Shown here: in pieces, positions 34,793-46,752 of the stretch
How positions within the stretch are numbered: position 1 is the stretch's first letter
Layout: every line of letters begins with the position of its first letter
Assembly: GCF_012489685.1 (NCBI RefSeq)
Contig: NC_080043.1
Coordinates: forward strand, 47,011,127 to 47,075,126
Source of the DNA: Lotus japonicus
Taxonomy: Eukaryota > Streptophyta > Magnoliopsida > Fabales > Fabaceae
Direction: 5' to 3'
DNA length: 64,000 nt
Notes under the pieces: model-generated
The model's database searches: none
The model's input: only the letters and a program-made list of their open reading frames with translations
Told to the model about the DNA's origin: nothing
Made by a program: the position numbers and the translations under genes

Positions 34793-35921
34793 TGTAAGAT
34801 CAAGTTTTGATCAAGTAGTACAACTCTATGTCTTGATGATTACATGTTAACTATTGTGTATGAACAATTATGGTACTCTAACGTTGTTTTCTGAGTGTTT
34901 TAATGACATGCTCTGACTCTGATCTAATTACACATAAATCAGAAGCACTATGCTCAAAGAGTAACCTACGCAACGCTTTCGCACTCACTATGTTTAATCT
35001 GAATAGTAGAATAAGCTTCAGAAGATCTGAAGATAGTAAAGCTCTGATATGGATTCAGATCACTTGAAGTTCTGAAGACCAGAAGTTCTGAAGGTCCAGA
35101 GGCTCTGAAGGTCCAGAGGCTCTGAAGGTCCAGAAGTTCTGAAGGTCAAGAAGCTGAGAAGTGAGACTCTGAAGTCCAAGAGTAAGCTGGCTCTGAAGAC
35201 CAAGTACTTCTCCTCTGAGTCCAGAAGCAGAAGGTACAAAGGTCAGAGGATCCAAGCTTCCCTCTGACCCTGATCACCAAGCTTCACAAGTTCCAACATG
35301 AAGCGTCGCTCTGATCAGAAGACATCTAGGTTAAAGGTCAAGTCGCTATCCAAAGTACAAAAGCAATTGTACTATTCCTAACGACCTTACCTAACTTATT
35401 CAGCCACAGCAGAACCTGGAAAATCCAGATCTGCCCTCCAATAGGAGCATTCCATGCAAACATCTAAACTCTAATCCTTGGAGTATATAAAGAGGCTGAA
35501 GATGAAAGATGCTGCCTAAGAAACTTTGTTCAAGCTCACGCGATATTCAAATATTCTCTTAGCAATCTTTCTTCAAACTGTACTTATTGTGTTTACTTTA
35601 GCTTTCTAAGAAGCAATTCTTTGTAAACCCAAACTTTCAAACAGTTGTTTGTTTTTCCTTAAGGAGACCAAGGTTGGTCAGATCCTTGAGAAGACTAAGA
35701 GAGTGAATCTTAGTGATAGCTAAGTCATTGTATTGTTAGTCACTTTGCAGGTTGCAAGTGCAGTTGTAACAAACTTTGATTAGTGGATTGCCTTCATTCT
35801 AAGAAGGAAGAAATCACCTTAACAGGTGGACTGGAGTAGCTTGAGGGATTTATCAAGTGAACTAGGATAAAATCATTGTGTGCTTTCCTCAACTCTTATC
35901 TTAGCACTTTTATCTTCGGTG
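34793..35921 (+). repeat. 5' LTR of CopB (subfamily B), 3' end truncated
   Basis: Starts tgtaagatcaag, differs widely from subfamily A, with a TATA box in gagtatataaag near 35481. It stops after tcttagcacttttatc, about 90-100 bp before the expected end, and is joined directly to the pol end, so LTR end, PBS, gag and most of pol are deleted. Confidence 0.85.
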
Positions 35922-36117
35922 TTTGAAGAGACACTCAAGGGCAAAACACATTGAGGTAAAGTATCATTTTATTAGAGATTATGTTCAGAAGGGTGTACTT
36001 CTTCTGAAGTTTGTTGATACTGACCATCAATGGGCAGATATCTTTACAAAGCCCTTAGGAGAGGATAGATTTAATTTCATTATGAAAAATCTGAATATGG
36101 ACTTTTGTCCAGCATGA
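35922..36117 (+). pseudogene. CopB pol remnant (C-terminus of RNase H)
   Basis: Codes for [15 protein letters not shown] through DIFTKPLGEDRF to the pol stop, matching the last 60 or so residues of CopA-2 Pol. The rest of pol is deleted. Confidence 0.88.
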
Positions 36118-36544
36118 AGATGGATTAGAACCTCTGGCTACGATGCTTCTCTTTCAGAAGATGTCTAGTTCAGAAGGTAACTTTATCAGAGGTTAAGTAC
36201 CCATTGGTGCCTACTCTGAAGCTGAGACAGTAAACGTGTGTCAGTTGCTATGATACATCGTTCCTTGTGCCCGTGCTGACAATCTATTGTAATGAGTGTA
36301 AATGTGCTTCTCTCCATCGTGTGATATATGTTTTAACTGTTTGTAATGATGTCTTTAATTTTTAACCGTTGTTTTTACTTTGCTTTTTAATCAACAACGG
36401 TTACCTTCTAAAACCACTACGCACACACGTTTCCCATCACTTTCGGTTTTACCTTCTCTCTCCTGCTTTTGCAAAACCCTTATCTTTTTCAATTATCTCT
36501 CGCTTTCAACCTCTTCTCTTCTACCCAAACCTTCATCCTCCATA
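36118..36544 (+). promoter_or_regulatory. pol-env spacer of CopB
   Basis: Bases 36363-36402 hold a perfect 10-bp inverted pair, aaccgttgtt and aacaacggtt. The stem is kept although the surrounding DNA has diverged from subfamily A. A CT-rich leader then runs to the ATG at 36545. Confidence 0.5.
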
Positions 36545-37718
36545 ATGGTGAACCACGAAAGAGCTGACTCCGGTGTCAAGTCTGATTCCGCCGATGGAAG
36601 AGTTTTTCCCAATTTAGTTGTGGGTCTTCCAACTGGGCAAGTGGGTCCTGTCCTGTGTCCTCGTTCGACTGAGAGTGCCCAACATGATGTGCAAGATGCT
36701 GAAGATGTTGTCCCACTTTCTCAGAGACAATGTGTGGTTACCTGCTGCTTTGCTCCTGAAGAACTCCAGGTTCTTGCTAAATGGAAATTTGATTTTGATG
36801 TCATTGCTGCAAATGGGTTTGACCTGCGTCCTAAGATTCAAAGAATCAGTGGTCCTGTGTATGAGAAGCTCGTGAAGGAATTCTGGAAACACGCAGATTG
36901 CAATGAGCACCAAATGGTATCCTTCATTCTGTGAAAAAGGATCATCATAACTGAGAAAAAAATTGCAAGGCTTCTAGGTCCAGAATCAAGCAAGGGCTAC
37001 AAGTTTTAGTTGCAAGAATCAAAGGTCAAAACCAACACCAAGGAGAAAGTCATAATGGCTCTCTACTCTACATGGAAGCCAGGAAAGAATGATTGCAAGA
37101 CCAAGGAGCTTCACCCTGATTTGAGAATCTGGCACAAGATTCTTCTGCACTGCATCAACCAAAGACCAAAGGGAAGATCTCCGGATTACATCAACTTCAC
37201 CCAGAAGGTGTTGCCGTTCTTCATCAAAGACCACAAGAAGGTGTGCCTGCCTTACTTCCTCTTCTCCTATCTAAAGGAGTGCATCAAGAAGTCCAGAACC
37301 ACCGCCTCACCAAAATCTGTCATACATACCTTTTGGTAGTTTTCTCTCTGGCTTCTTTGTGGAAAGCAAATTGGTAAATGCTCTGTGAAGGCTAGGATGT
37401 TCTGAAGACTTGACAACAATTGCTGGAGATAACTTCAATGCCACTTCCCTAAAGAGAATGGGCATGATTGAAACCAAGGATGATTCCAGCACTATCGAAG
37501 GAAGACCAAGGAAAAGGATTCCTCTAAAGGAATATCCTCTCTGGTCCAAGGCTGATGATCCAGAGGCAATCAGATACTATCTTGAGGATCTGCAGCAGCA
37601 AGGCTTTGAGATTGATGTGAACAAATTCTTCAGAAATCTCCTAGAGCCTCCGGACTTTAAGTCCCCAAGGAAGAAGAAGACCAAGAGGAAGCAAGTTGAA
37701 GCATTTGAGGAGAAGGAT
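36545..37718 (+). pseudogene. Envelope-like ORF of CopB, N-terminal half, several stops
   Basis: ATG at 36545 (MVNHERADSG). It shares the conserved N-terminal domain with CopA (PEELQVLAKWKF, VKEFWKHAD, LRIWHKILLHCINQRPKG), but has a stop at 36932, another near 37006, and a frameshift around 37330. The last readable part is a Lys-rich KKKTKRK. CopA-3 is inserted at 37718. The C-terminal half of the same ORF is probably 60617-61383. Confidence 0.83.
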
Positions 37719-38928
37719 TGAAGGTATGAAAAACGGTAGAAAGGGGGGGGGTTTGAATAACGTTTTTTAGATAAAACTTCCACCTTAAAGATTTTAACAA
37801 ATCTTTTCGAGAACTAAGTGCTAAAGATGAGAGATAGAAAAGCACACAGGGATTTTATCCTGGTTCACTTGATAAATCACTCAAGCTACTCCAGTCCACC
37901 CGTTAAGGTGATTTCTTCCTTTTTAGAATGAAGGCAATCCACTAATCAGGTATGTGTTACAACTGCACTTGAAACCTACAAGTGACTAACAATACACTGA
38001 CTTAGCTCACACTAAGATTCACTCTCTTAGTCTTCTCTAGGATCCGATCAACCTTGATCTCCTAAAGGAAAACTATACAACTGTATATGAAGTTCTTGTT
38101 TACAAAGAAAGTGCTTCTAAAAAGCTTATAGTAAACACAATGAAATTCAGGATGAAAGAAGGCTTAGAAGGATTTGAATATTTCTTGCGCGTGTGTGAAT
38201 GCTTCTTGCCGCTTCTTCCAATCTTCAGTCACTATTTATACTCCAAGGATTAGGGTTGAACGTTGCATGGAAATGCTACCGTTGGAGGGCAGTTCTGGAA
38301 ATTCCAGCTTCTGCTGTGGCTGAGGATGTTAGGTAGGTCGTCAGGATAGTACATATGCTTTTGTACTTGGATAGCGACTTGACCTTTAAACCTAGGAGAC
38401 TTCTGATCAGGGGAATGCTTCATGTTGGAACTTGTGAAGCCGGTTGATCAGAGTCAGAGGGAAAGCACATATCCTCTGACCGTTGTATCTTCTGATTCTG
38501 AACTCAGAGGGAAGTACATGGTCTTCAGAGTTTCTTGCTTCTGGACTTCAGAGTTTCCACTATTCAGCTTCTGTATCTTCAGAGTCTTCTACACCATCAG
38601 AACATCTGAACCTTCAGTGTTTCTTGGATATCAGAACTTCTGGATCTTCAGAGCTTCTAGTGACTGAGTCCACATCAGAGTTTGTGTAGCTTCAGAACTT
38701 CTGAAGCTTTTCCACTGTTCATATTGAACATGGTCAATGTGAAAGCGTTGCTTGGGTCACTCTTTATGCACAGTGCTTCTGATTTGTGTTGGATTGAATT
38801 GAGATCAGAGCCTGTAAATAGCAAACTCAGAAAAACACGTTAGAGTACCACAATTGTTCATATCAAAAGGTTAACTTGTAATCATCAAAACATAGAGTTG
38901 TACTACTAGATCAAAACTTGATCTTACA
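37719..38928 (-). repeat. 3' LTR of CopA-3 (1210 bp, subfamily A)
   Basis: Plus-strand tgaaggtatg to cttgatcttaca, the reverse of the LTR ends. The minus-strand polypurine tract (plus: ctccccctttttg) follows immediately at 38930-38943. A run of 9 G near 37742 is the complement of the LTR's C-run. Confidence 0.94.
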
Positions 38929-39573
38929 ATCTCCCCCTTTTTGATGATGACAAAACTAAGATTTTTGATGAACAATTCTTAAACATTAAACTGAATTCAC
39001 TCATAGTTTAGTGATATAGAATAAGACTTATCCTGATGTGAATAGTTTATCTTGCTCATTCTGAATTCAAGTCACTGCTTGATTCTGAGCTTAGCTCCCC
39101 CTGAATCTAATACTTGATGAAAACGTTAGAAAAGTCTAGATTCTGAGCTATATAATATAAGAGTTCAGAGTGAAAAACTTATGACATAGATGAAAATAGA
39201 GTAATCAGAGCGCATAAGTAATCAGAGTCAACGGACAAGGTATCAGAGTCTTGGGTATCAGAGTCAAACTAAAATCACTTCAGAAGAAGTGAAATGTATT
39301 CCTTGTATTTGCCCAGTGACACATCTATGGTCATAAAGGTGGAACTCTTAAATTCTCCAAAAGAAAAATAAATCACACTAACACATCTTACACATCAAAA
39401 ACTGGGTTGTACTCCCCCTTTTTGTCATAAGCAAAAAGCTTGGGGTGTGAAAAACTTAGCTTGAAGTACAAGGTACTCCCCCTTAGAGAAGGTCTAAGTT
39501 TTAAGAAGATTAAAATGATGCATGAATCAGAGTTAGGAGAAATAAATAGAAGAGTTAATGCACAGGAAGAATG
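38929..39573 (-). other. 3' non-coding region of CopA-3
   Basis: Counterpart of 8761-9385. The four G-rich purine tracts of the minus strand appear on the plus strand as ctcccccttt (38931), ctccccctga (about 39094), ctcccccttt (about 39413) and ctccccctta (about 39476). No ORF of note. Confidence 0.7.
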
Positions 39574-39734
39574 TTTACCACTGGCCAAGTGAGTAAAGAA
39601 AAGGGCCAGTTACCAAGAACTTAACCTCGAGAAACTGTAGGAGCATTAACTTTCAAAGAGAAAGTGAAGCATATATAAAGCGATGGAGAATGGGGTAAGC
39701 TTCACAACTCGAGCAATTTCATTAAGGAAAAAAA
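39574..39734 (+). promoter_or_regulatory. Putative promoter of the antisense ORF (CopA-3)
   Basis: gtttaccactggcca at 39574, gagtaaag, cagttaccaagaactta, cctcgagaaactg, gcattaac, then TATA atatataaag (39671-39680), 55 bp before ATG 39735. Module order and spacing match 8601-8760 and 62511-62671. Confidence 0.62.
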
Positions 39735-40121
39735 ATGGCATCATACATGGTAGCACTAGAAGAGCTCAGAAGGAAGGCCTTTGAGGAGGACTTGTTCCTT
39801 AATATAAGACATCCAGAGGATACAAAAACCATATTGGAGCTGACGAGGTCACTACTAGAAGAAGACCTGCGTCCAGAGTTGAAGAATGACTTAGAGGAAT
39901 TCCTTGCCTTCGTGGAGGAAGTACAAGAACTCAGCCAGCTTGAACTAAAGCTGCTGGAAGAGAAAGAAATCATAGAAAAGAAGCTCAAGACTTCAGAAGA
40001 AATTCTGGAGAGGGATGAGCAGATCGTCAATCTCAACAACATCCAGTATTCACTGGATCGTCTGGAGAGGGATAGGCCAGAGCAGCGCCAAGAGTGCAGA
40101 AGAATGAGGAGGGATCTGTAA
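39735..40121 (+). CDS. Antisense small ORF (aORF) of CopA-3, cut at its last codons by GypN-2
   Basis: 128 codons, opposite to its element's coding strand. Starts MASYMVALEELRRKAFEED in a strong context (aaaatggc). Predicted almost wholly helical, with acidic first and basic last thirds (QRQECRRMRR), and Leu/Glu heptads at about residues 55-105. GypN-2 entered at 40116/40117; the natural last codons and stop are now at 50435-50444 and the present stop is borrowed from the LTR. This is the least damaged subfamily A copy. No known domain is recognised. Confidence 0.72.
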   Translation: MASYMVALEELRRKAFEEDLFLNIRHPEDTKTILELTRSLLEEDLRPELKNDLEEFLAFVEEVQELSQLELKLLEEKEIIEKKLKTSEEILERDEQIVNLNNIQYSLDRLERDRPEQRQECRRMRRDL

Positions 40122-43100
40122 GGCCCAAGTTTTTCAGTTTATACCAAGTGAATAAATTCTTATTCACCAGTAGGTTTGATGCATGGCGAAGGGAAACCTG
40201 AACAAGAGTTTAGTAAATGAAATAAATGTATGAAGGAGAAAGTTCAGGAAAAGTCTGAGGTTCGTATTGAAGTCGATAAAAGTTATAGCACGATCGTTTT
40301 ACGCTTAAACCTAGGTCAGAAACCCTAGTATATAGCTAATTTTCACTTTTAGGCACGACGGAAGTTAATTCCAAAAATCTTCAGAGAAATGTTAGAACTT
40401 CTCTTTTTCCATATATCACAATCGTTTCGAGGCGAAACTCTAGGATCTACGAACGTCCGATTCCAATCATCGGAAGTTTGCCGAAACCGAATCCCTGGTA
40501 TTTCAAAACCCTAGAATTTCTCGACAATGAAGACTTTTTCTATTCAGAGCTTCAAATGAATATTCCACACGCGTACACCCATTTCTCTTGATGATTTCAA
40601 TCTTTCTTCAGAAGGAAGTTTTCTATTCCAACATTCGATGCAAAAAGCAACTTATCGGGTAAAATAGTTTTACACCGACTATGCATTAGTTGCCAAAAAT
40701 ACAAGGAGACCTCTTTATAGTTTTGGAATTCTTTTGCCAAAACATATCTATTAATTCATGGAGAATGAAGGTGGAAAAATCAGATTCGCGAAACTTTCAT
40801 TTTCCCACGAATTTCCAACCTTTATATATAGCAAAGAAAGGAAGAAAAAACTCAAATTTTCCTCCATTTTCTTCATCAAGGCCGCGAGTTCTACAAGGGA
40901 GGGAGAAGAGAAGATTTTCTTCATCGTTTGCTTGATCGTCGATCAATCAGTTGCTACTTCAAGGCTTCGAGGTATAGTCGCTAATCCTTACCTCTGATCG
41001 CTTTTTCCATAGCTTTTCTGTAGAGTTTTCTGAGCGGATAGTTTATGGGTTTTTGCAAAACTATCCTGAATCTTTCATTTCTGATTCTAAACCTCTTCCC
41101 TATGCGCCCAAGATCACTTCTGCCGGGTTAGATTTTCCGTTATGTCGCCGGAATTCCGCCGGAATCAATTTGAGCCTAAAATACCCATTTTTGGAGTTTT
41201 TGGTGTAAAGCTTCAACCTTTAGGCTGAAAACTATCGCCTTAGCTTAGTGCTAGTAGGATTAGTTGTCATAAACGTCGTTGGTGACGTCCCTGCAAAATT
41301 TTATTTTTGGGATTTCAGTTTTGAAAAATCCTAAGTTAAAAATCATGACCAAAATACCCCTGCGACAGTTTTTGATCCGATAATTTTTCCGAGTTCAGAA
41401 TACCCTTAGTTACGGCTAATGATAGTATAGGAACCAAGTTTGATCGAAGAAAAATCGAGTCTCCTAATTACCTAAAGTGGCCGAACCTATTAGGGGGGAA
41501 GAGGAAAATTTCCTTTTCCGAAAACTTGTCTTTCGCGCTAGATTATCGTACCTTAGAGTATAGATTACTTCGAGTAACCTTAGTAAGTATCGATAGCTTA
41601 GTTTTCGATAGACTCTGATAGTATTTCTGTGGTTTTGCTCTAAAGGTGATTTTGAGGAATTCCCAGAGGAGCAAGCCTTTGATTGTGAACAAGTGTTAGG
41701 AGATCGTCCTGGAGAATCTACAGGTGAGGGCTTCTCACTGAATCTCTAGTTAATGCTTAGGGTCGATGTTTTCGACATTGTTTATTGTTTATGCACTGGA
41801 TTGTGTGTGATTGGAAAATGTTTTCTGAGGCTTCGGCTGACAATGTAGATGATTCATCTACTGAATGTTTTTGAGATTGACTTACATGCTATGTGCTATG
41901 TGGGTAATCTAGGATGTGTGGTGCATGCTTTATATGCTAAGTGCTAAGTGTTTATGATGCGATTTATTGATATATGACATGTTATTGATTGTGATGATTT
42001 AAATATGCTCTGTACTGGAATCTGAGATTCTGAATGGTGAGAATAGCGGGCAGGTCATGCCGATTTTATTTTGAGAGTTTTGAGAAAGTTTGATAGGACG
42101 AACGAGGTTCGGGCCTTAATTTTGTTTAGTGGATCGAGACCTCCTCTGGAAGCGACTTGGGATTGGGAGATCCTGAAAATGTATAAGACTTGCGATAAGA
42201 CAAAATGGAATCTATTTTATAAAGAAAATTCATAAGACCTTAAATAACCTCAAAATCTTTAAGTAATGATAACAACCTCGAAGGAAGGCATTGGAAGTCA
42301 AATCATAGTTTTGGAAAAACGAGGAGTGTCGTCGGATCCAAGTGTTGAGTTTGTTGTTGTGCTGTTGGAGCAGCGTTTGTTGTTGTGCTGTTGGAGCAGC
42401 GTTTATTGTTGTGCTGTTGGAGCAGCGTTTGTTATTGTGCTGTTGGAGCAGCGTTTGTTGTGGTGCTGTTGGAGCAGCTATGTGTCGTTAGGAAGTGTGT
42501 CTTTTGGTCGCAGAATCGACTTTACCTTAGGGTAAGCTTTTAGAGACTTTAACTTCCCTAGAACACGTGGCGACGTGTCGAGTGAGGACGGAGACGTTGT
42601 TTGACTAATCATTTTGCATACATGCAACATTAATGGGGTATTAACACAGGACGTACTCTGGACCTCGTCGGTTTCCAAAATGGTCATAAGACCCGGAATG
42701 CCGTGAAAGAGCGTTTATAGACGTCTCTTGTAGCAGACCGAAATGGCAGACCTACGGGTTTACTGCTGATCTGGCTACCTTTGTGTGGTGTAAGAGGCAC
42801 GCGGGCCGAAATGGTTCCACCGTGGCTGGTGTTAGGGCTGATCCGTTTGATGTCCATCCCTTTCCAGAATGCATGTGGTTAACCTGCATATCATTTCATG
42901 CCACATGCATACTGACTTAGTGATGAGTGTGTTTGATACTTGTTAATTCTATTTGAGGCATGTTAACTGTGATTTATCGTCGTTTATATTCATCATGAGA
43001 TATGCAACCCTAGGATGTTATCCCTAGCTAAAAGCCTAAGTGGCTATCCTATTATCTGTATCTATCCTTGCTATTATTTACATAATTCTTTGGAGTTGAC

Positions 43101-43793
43101 CCTCGCGTCTTCTGTGTGTGCTTTGGCGAACAAACGCCCTTTGTCAGATGTCTTTGGCGGACTAGTTCACGACGGTTCACCCTTCGGGGGAAACTAGAGT
43201 TGGGATGCTGGAACAGGAGCGCATCGCGATAGCGAGCGGAGGACGGAGGATGTACCTAGACTTAGTCGTTCTGGATTCAGATTCGGACGACGATCACGCT
43301 AGCATGTAGGATTGAGTGTTAGTGTGAGCTCCTCGAGATGGGATTAGTGTAGGAGTAGAGTCTTAGCTCTGAACATCATTTGTTTCATTCGGGACAGGGT
43401 AGTTTCCCACCTATAGCTTTTTGTGTGGTTTCGTTACGGGAATCACAGAGAGTTGGTTGGACTTAGGAAGTCTTGTTTCAGGCCGATGGGCCAGCTTATT
43501 CTCATTTTGAGGGATAGTGTTGCGGACACTTAACCTTTTCTTTTGGTTTGTACTTTTGCCTACGGGCGCTACTCTTCTATTACCCGTCACTGGAGGTTCA
43601 CTCGTGACGAGGTTGCTACTTACAGCGGGGGCTGTTTATATATTGTATATTAGTTTTATTACTTTTCGCACTTGGGTTTTATTTATTTCAGTCTTGTCTT
43701 AGTTATAATCGGAAAAAAAAATATATTCACGTTTTTCCGCATTAAGTTTACTTTTGGTTACTAAAGTGACGCCACCGAAATCGGGGTGTTACA
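40117..43793 (+). repeat. 5' LTR of GypN-2 (3677 bp)
   Basis: tgtaaggcccaag to cggggtgttaca. Contains the 26-bp tandem array at 42359. A remnant of the GypT LTR ORF is seen near 43095-43310 (ELTLAS at the start, SDSDDDHASM at the end). No other coding signal. Confidence 0.96.
42359..42478 (+). repeat. 26-bp tandem repeat, ~4.6 copies
   Basis: Unit starts gtgctgttggagcagcgttt at 42359, 42385, 42411, 42437 and 42463. The period is not a multiple of three, so each frame reads VVLLEQRLL, LCCWSS and CAVGAAF in turn. The same array is in the 3' LTR at 48995-49114. Confidence 0.95.
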
Positions 43794-44005
43794 TTGTGGT
43801 ATCAGAGCACGGTCGAGTCTTTCAGGAGTTGTTGGGGAATAGGTCTTCTGTGCTAGGTTGTGTGGCTCTGCAAAGAGTGAAAATTGATTGTCTGCAAGCG
43901 ATTTTTCGCTTAAAAATTGATTGAAGTTATTGCTTAATCATATTGTATAGTTATGGAAATGTTATCTTATGATGAGTACTAACTGTTTGTCTAACTTAAC
44001 AGAAC
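43794..44005 (+). promoter_or_regulatory. GypN-2 primer binding site and leader
   Basis: tggtatcagagc at 43797-43808 (initiator Met-tRNA), then a 197-bp leader closely matching the GypT leader. Confidence 0.93.
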
Positions 44006-45198
44006 ATGGTGAACACTAACCAGTTAGCTGAGATGATGGCCACTATGGCCCAAGCTGTGACGGCGCAAGCAAACGATAATGCCATGAGGCGTGCTGCTGA
44101 AGAAACACGTGAACAACATCAGCGCCAGAGGGAAGTAACTCTGGACCAGAATAAAGGCCTCAATGATTTCAGGAGGCAAAACCCACCCAGGCTCTCTGGT
44201 GGTACTGACCCAGACAAAGCGGATCTCTGGATCCAGGAGGTTGAAAAGATATTCGGCGTACTACAAACTGCTGAGGGTGCCAAAGTGGGCATGGCGACTT
44301 ATCTGCTACTCGGGGATGCTGAGTACTGGTGGAAGGGCACCAGAGGAATTATGGAAGACAATCACGAGGAGATTAGCTGGAACTCATTCCGGACCGCATT
44401 CTTGGAAAAGTATTTTCCAACAAGTGCTCGGGATGAGCGGGAGTCACAATTTCTGACACTCCGTCAGGGAGGTATGTCAGTGCCGGAATTTGCTTCGAAG
44501 CTGGAATCCTTGGCGAAGCATTTCCAATTCTTTCATGATCACGTGAATGAGCGCTATATGTGCAAGCGTTTTGTTAATGGACTGAGGCCTGATATTGAGG
44601 ACTCAGTGAGACCACTAGGAATCATGCGATTTCAATCGTTAGTCGAGAAAGCCACGGAAGTAGAGCTGATGAAGAACCGGAGATTAAACCGGGCTGGGAT
44701 AGGAGGGCCGATGAGGTCGGGCTCTCAAAATTTTCAGAGCAGAGAGAAATTTCAGAGCATGGGCCCTATCAGCGTCCTGCTGGGACAGGATTTACTTCAG
44801 GATCTTACAGACCCATGACGGGTGCTGCTGGAGGTTCCGGAGATCAGACTTTGAAGAAGGAGACGACCTGTTTCAGATGTGGGGAGCCGGGGCACTATGC
44901 CAATGCTTGTCCCGACACGAGACCCAAATGCTACAATTGTAACAAAATGGGGCACACTGCCGATCAGTGCAGAGCGCCCAAGACGGAGCCAACCGTGAAC
45001 ACTGCTCGTGGAAAGCGTCCTGCGGCTAAAGCAAGAGTTTACACCATGGACGGTGAGAGAGCTGAGGGGTTTGTCAGAGGAGAGCGCAAGAACGATGGTA
45101 ACTTTCTAACCATTCTTTCTCATTCTAGTATAATATGTTCCATTTTTCTTGTAGAGTGTGCAAACAAACCTATCTTACGTATATGGTTTACGCTTTGA
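44006..45198 (+). pseudogene. gag: GypN-2 Gag with one frameshift and decayed protease stub
   Basis: [14 protein letters not shown] start as in GypT. The Gag core is well kept to about 44750, where a one-base indel shifts the frame (first ORF ends 44818). The next frame gives two zinc knuckles ([14 protein letters not shown] and CYNCNKMGHTADQC). After VYTMDGE the protease region reads FLTILSHSSI in place of FDSGATHSF, so the catalytic Asp is lost, and a stop follows at 45198. The same protease change is in GypN-1 at 10599, so that defect belongs to the family; the frameshift may be private. Confidence 0.85.
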
Positions 45199-46468
45199 CC
45201 TTATAGTTACTACGCCTATTATGACTTTACTTTACTGTTACTCGTATTTTAGCTATAGAAGTTATACGAGGTTTAGAATGACACGCTAAGCCTAGAAAGT
45301 AGTCTTCTACCGATGCGTTTAAAAGGAAGCTAGAAGCTGAAGAATGAATTTCATAGAGATTCATTATGGATAGTATACGTATGATGTCGAGGGTGTGTAG
45401 TTCCGTAGCGACACCATTGAAGATTTAACGTCAGGGTATTTGCGACCACTGGATGATAGGAACTCATTGACTGTTCCAGTGGGCTTTTTCTAGATTTTCA
45501 CCTTCGATGTATTAGGCCTGATCAACTTAATATTGAGGGGGTGATTTTCGGAATCACAGCTGGATATGGACTTTGATAGAAGGATGTGTAAGATGAATTT
45601 GAATTGATCGAGGATTAGTCGGATTTGGGAGGAAAGTTCGTGTTAAGTAATTGATTTTCTTTGGGAAGGAGTTGTCGTTGTAAGAGATGAATATTCTTTT
45701 AGGAAATGTTGGAGAGCTACAGAGCATCAGAGATCCAAACTTGGAAAAGGTTTAGGTTTTAAATCTATTAATTCTTGTCATAAGTGTATAGGACTTGAAG
45801 TTTGTCATAATTTGATTGGGAGATTAAAAAGTTTATCGACAAGATGGTAATCAAGTTACAAGAAGGAAAGTGTTAGTATTAAGATGAATACTTGAAGTTA
45901 TCATAGTTGGACAAGCTACTCAGAGTCTAATAGTGAATGGAACTTTGTTATGGATTTCGGTGATGCTTGATAGAGTTAGCAAGTGAATTTTGCTCAGTTG
46001 AATAAGAATCCTATGATTAAGATTGACTTGGGGAGTTGGAAATCGTGTGTGAGTAAGGGATGTAGTGGTGATAGCAGTTACGATAGTAGTTAAACCTCAG
46101 AAGGTTGGAGGATCGGATGACGAAATGACTAGTTAAGTCCCTTGAGGTATAGTTATGATTTGATCTTCTAGAGGATAAATCTCGATTGATGCGAAGCGTT
46201 AGGGATTTCAGTAAGTGTAAAATGGTTTGAGTGAGGAAGGTTTTGAGGACAAAGACGACAATAATGGATTGTTGGATATCAAGAGGATGATTAGCTTATG
46301 AGGGGTTGATGAATTTATGATTAAGGAGAATGAGTCTTGTCATGCACAAGGTAGTAAGACTCAAGTTGAGCATTCAATCCGGAACATAGAGATGTACCGA
46401 GTTCCTAATCAGTATTTTGGACGAACAAGGGCAGAGGAGCAAGTGGTTAAGGTTGTGCGATTGCACGA
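45199..46468 (+). other. GypN-2 interior without coding signal
   Basis: About 1.27 kb where GypT encodes RT, RNase H and integrase. I see no DNA or protein similarity to those domains and only short ORFs. Either decayed beyond recognition or replaced. Confidence 0.7.
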
Positions 46469-46708
46469 ATGCCAACAAATATTATTTCCAACGGAGAACC
46501 GATTCAAGTGGTCGAACCGGACAACAGAGAGTTAGAGGACGATATGTCTTTTGAGACGCCGTCGGTCAGCATTGGGACTAGAAGAGTGAAACAATCGAGG
46601 GGAAAGCAGAGTGCTTTAGTACAAGTTATTTGGAACAAAGACACAGACGGTGCTATATGGGAGTTAGAGGAAAAGACCAAGGGACAATATTCAGAATTTT
46701 TTTACTAA
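46469..46708 (+). pseudogene. GypN-2 chromodomain-like C-terminal tail of Pol
   Basis: Codes for MSFETPSVSIG, KQSRGKQSALVQVIWNKDT and AIWELEEKTKGQYSEFF, matching the last 60 or so residues of GypT. Keeping only this end of Pol fits an internally deleted element. The polypurine tract ggagggtagtaa follows at 46741-46752. Confidence 0.82.
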
Positions 46709-46752
46709 CCCTTAAGTTTCGAGGACGAAACTTTCTTTTTGGAGGGTAGTAA

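Noticed and set aside
40690..40997. Overlapping 79-81 codon ORFs in both GypN LTRs
   Set aside because: Two frames of the same T-rich DNA, no equivalent in GypT, and no codon pattern seen.
42359..42478. CRISPR-like array
   Set aside because: Units are contiguous 26-bp tandem copies without unique spacers, in a plant LTR.
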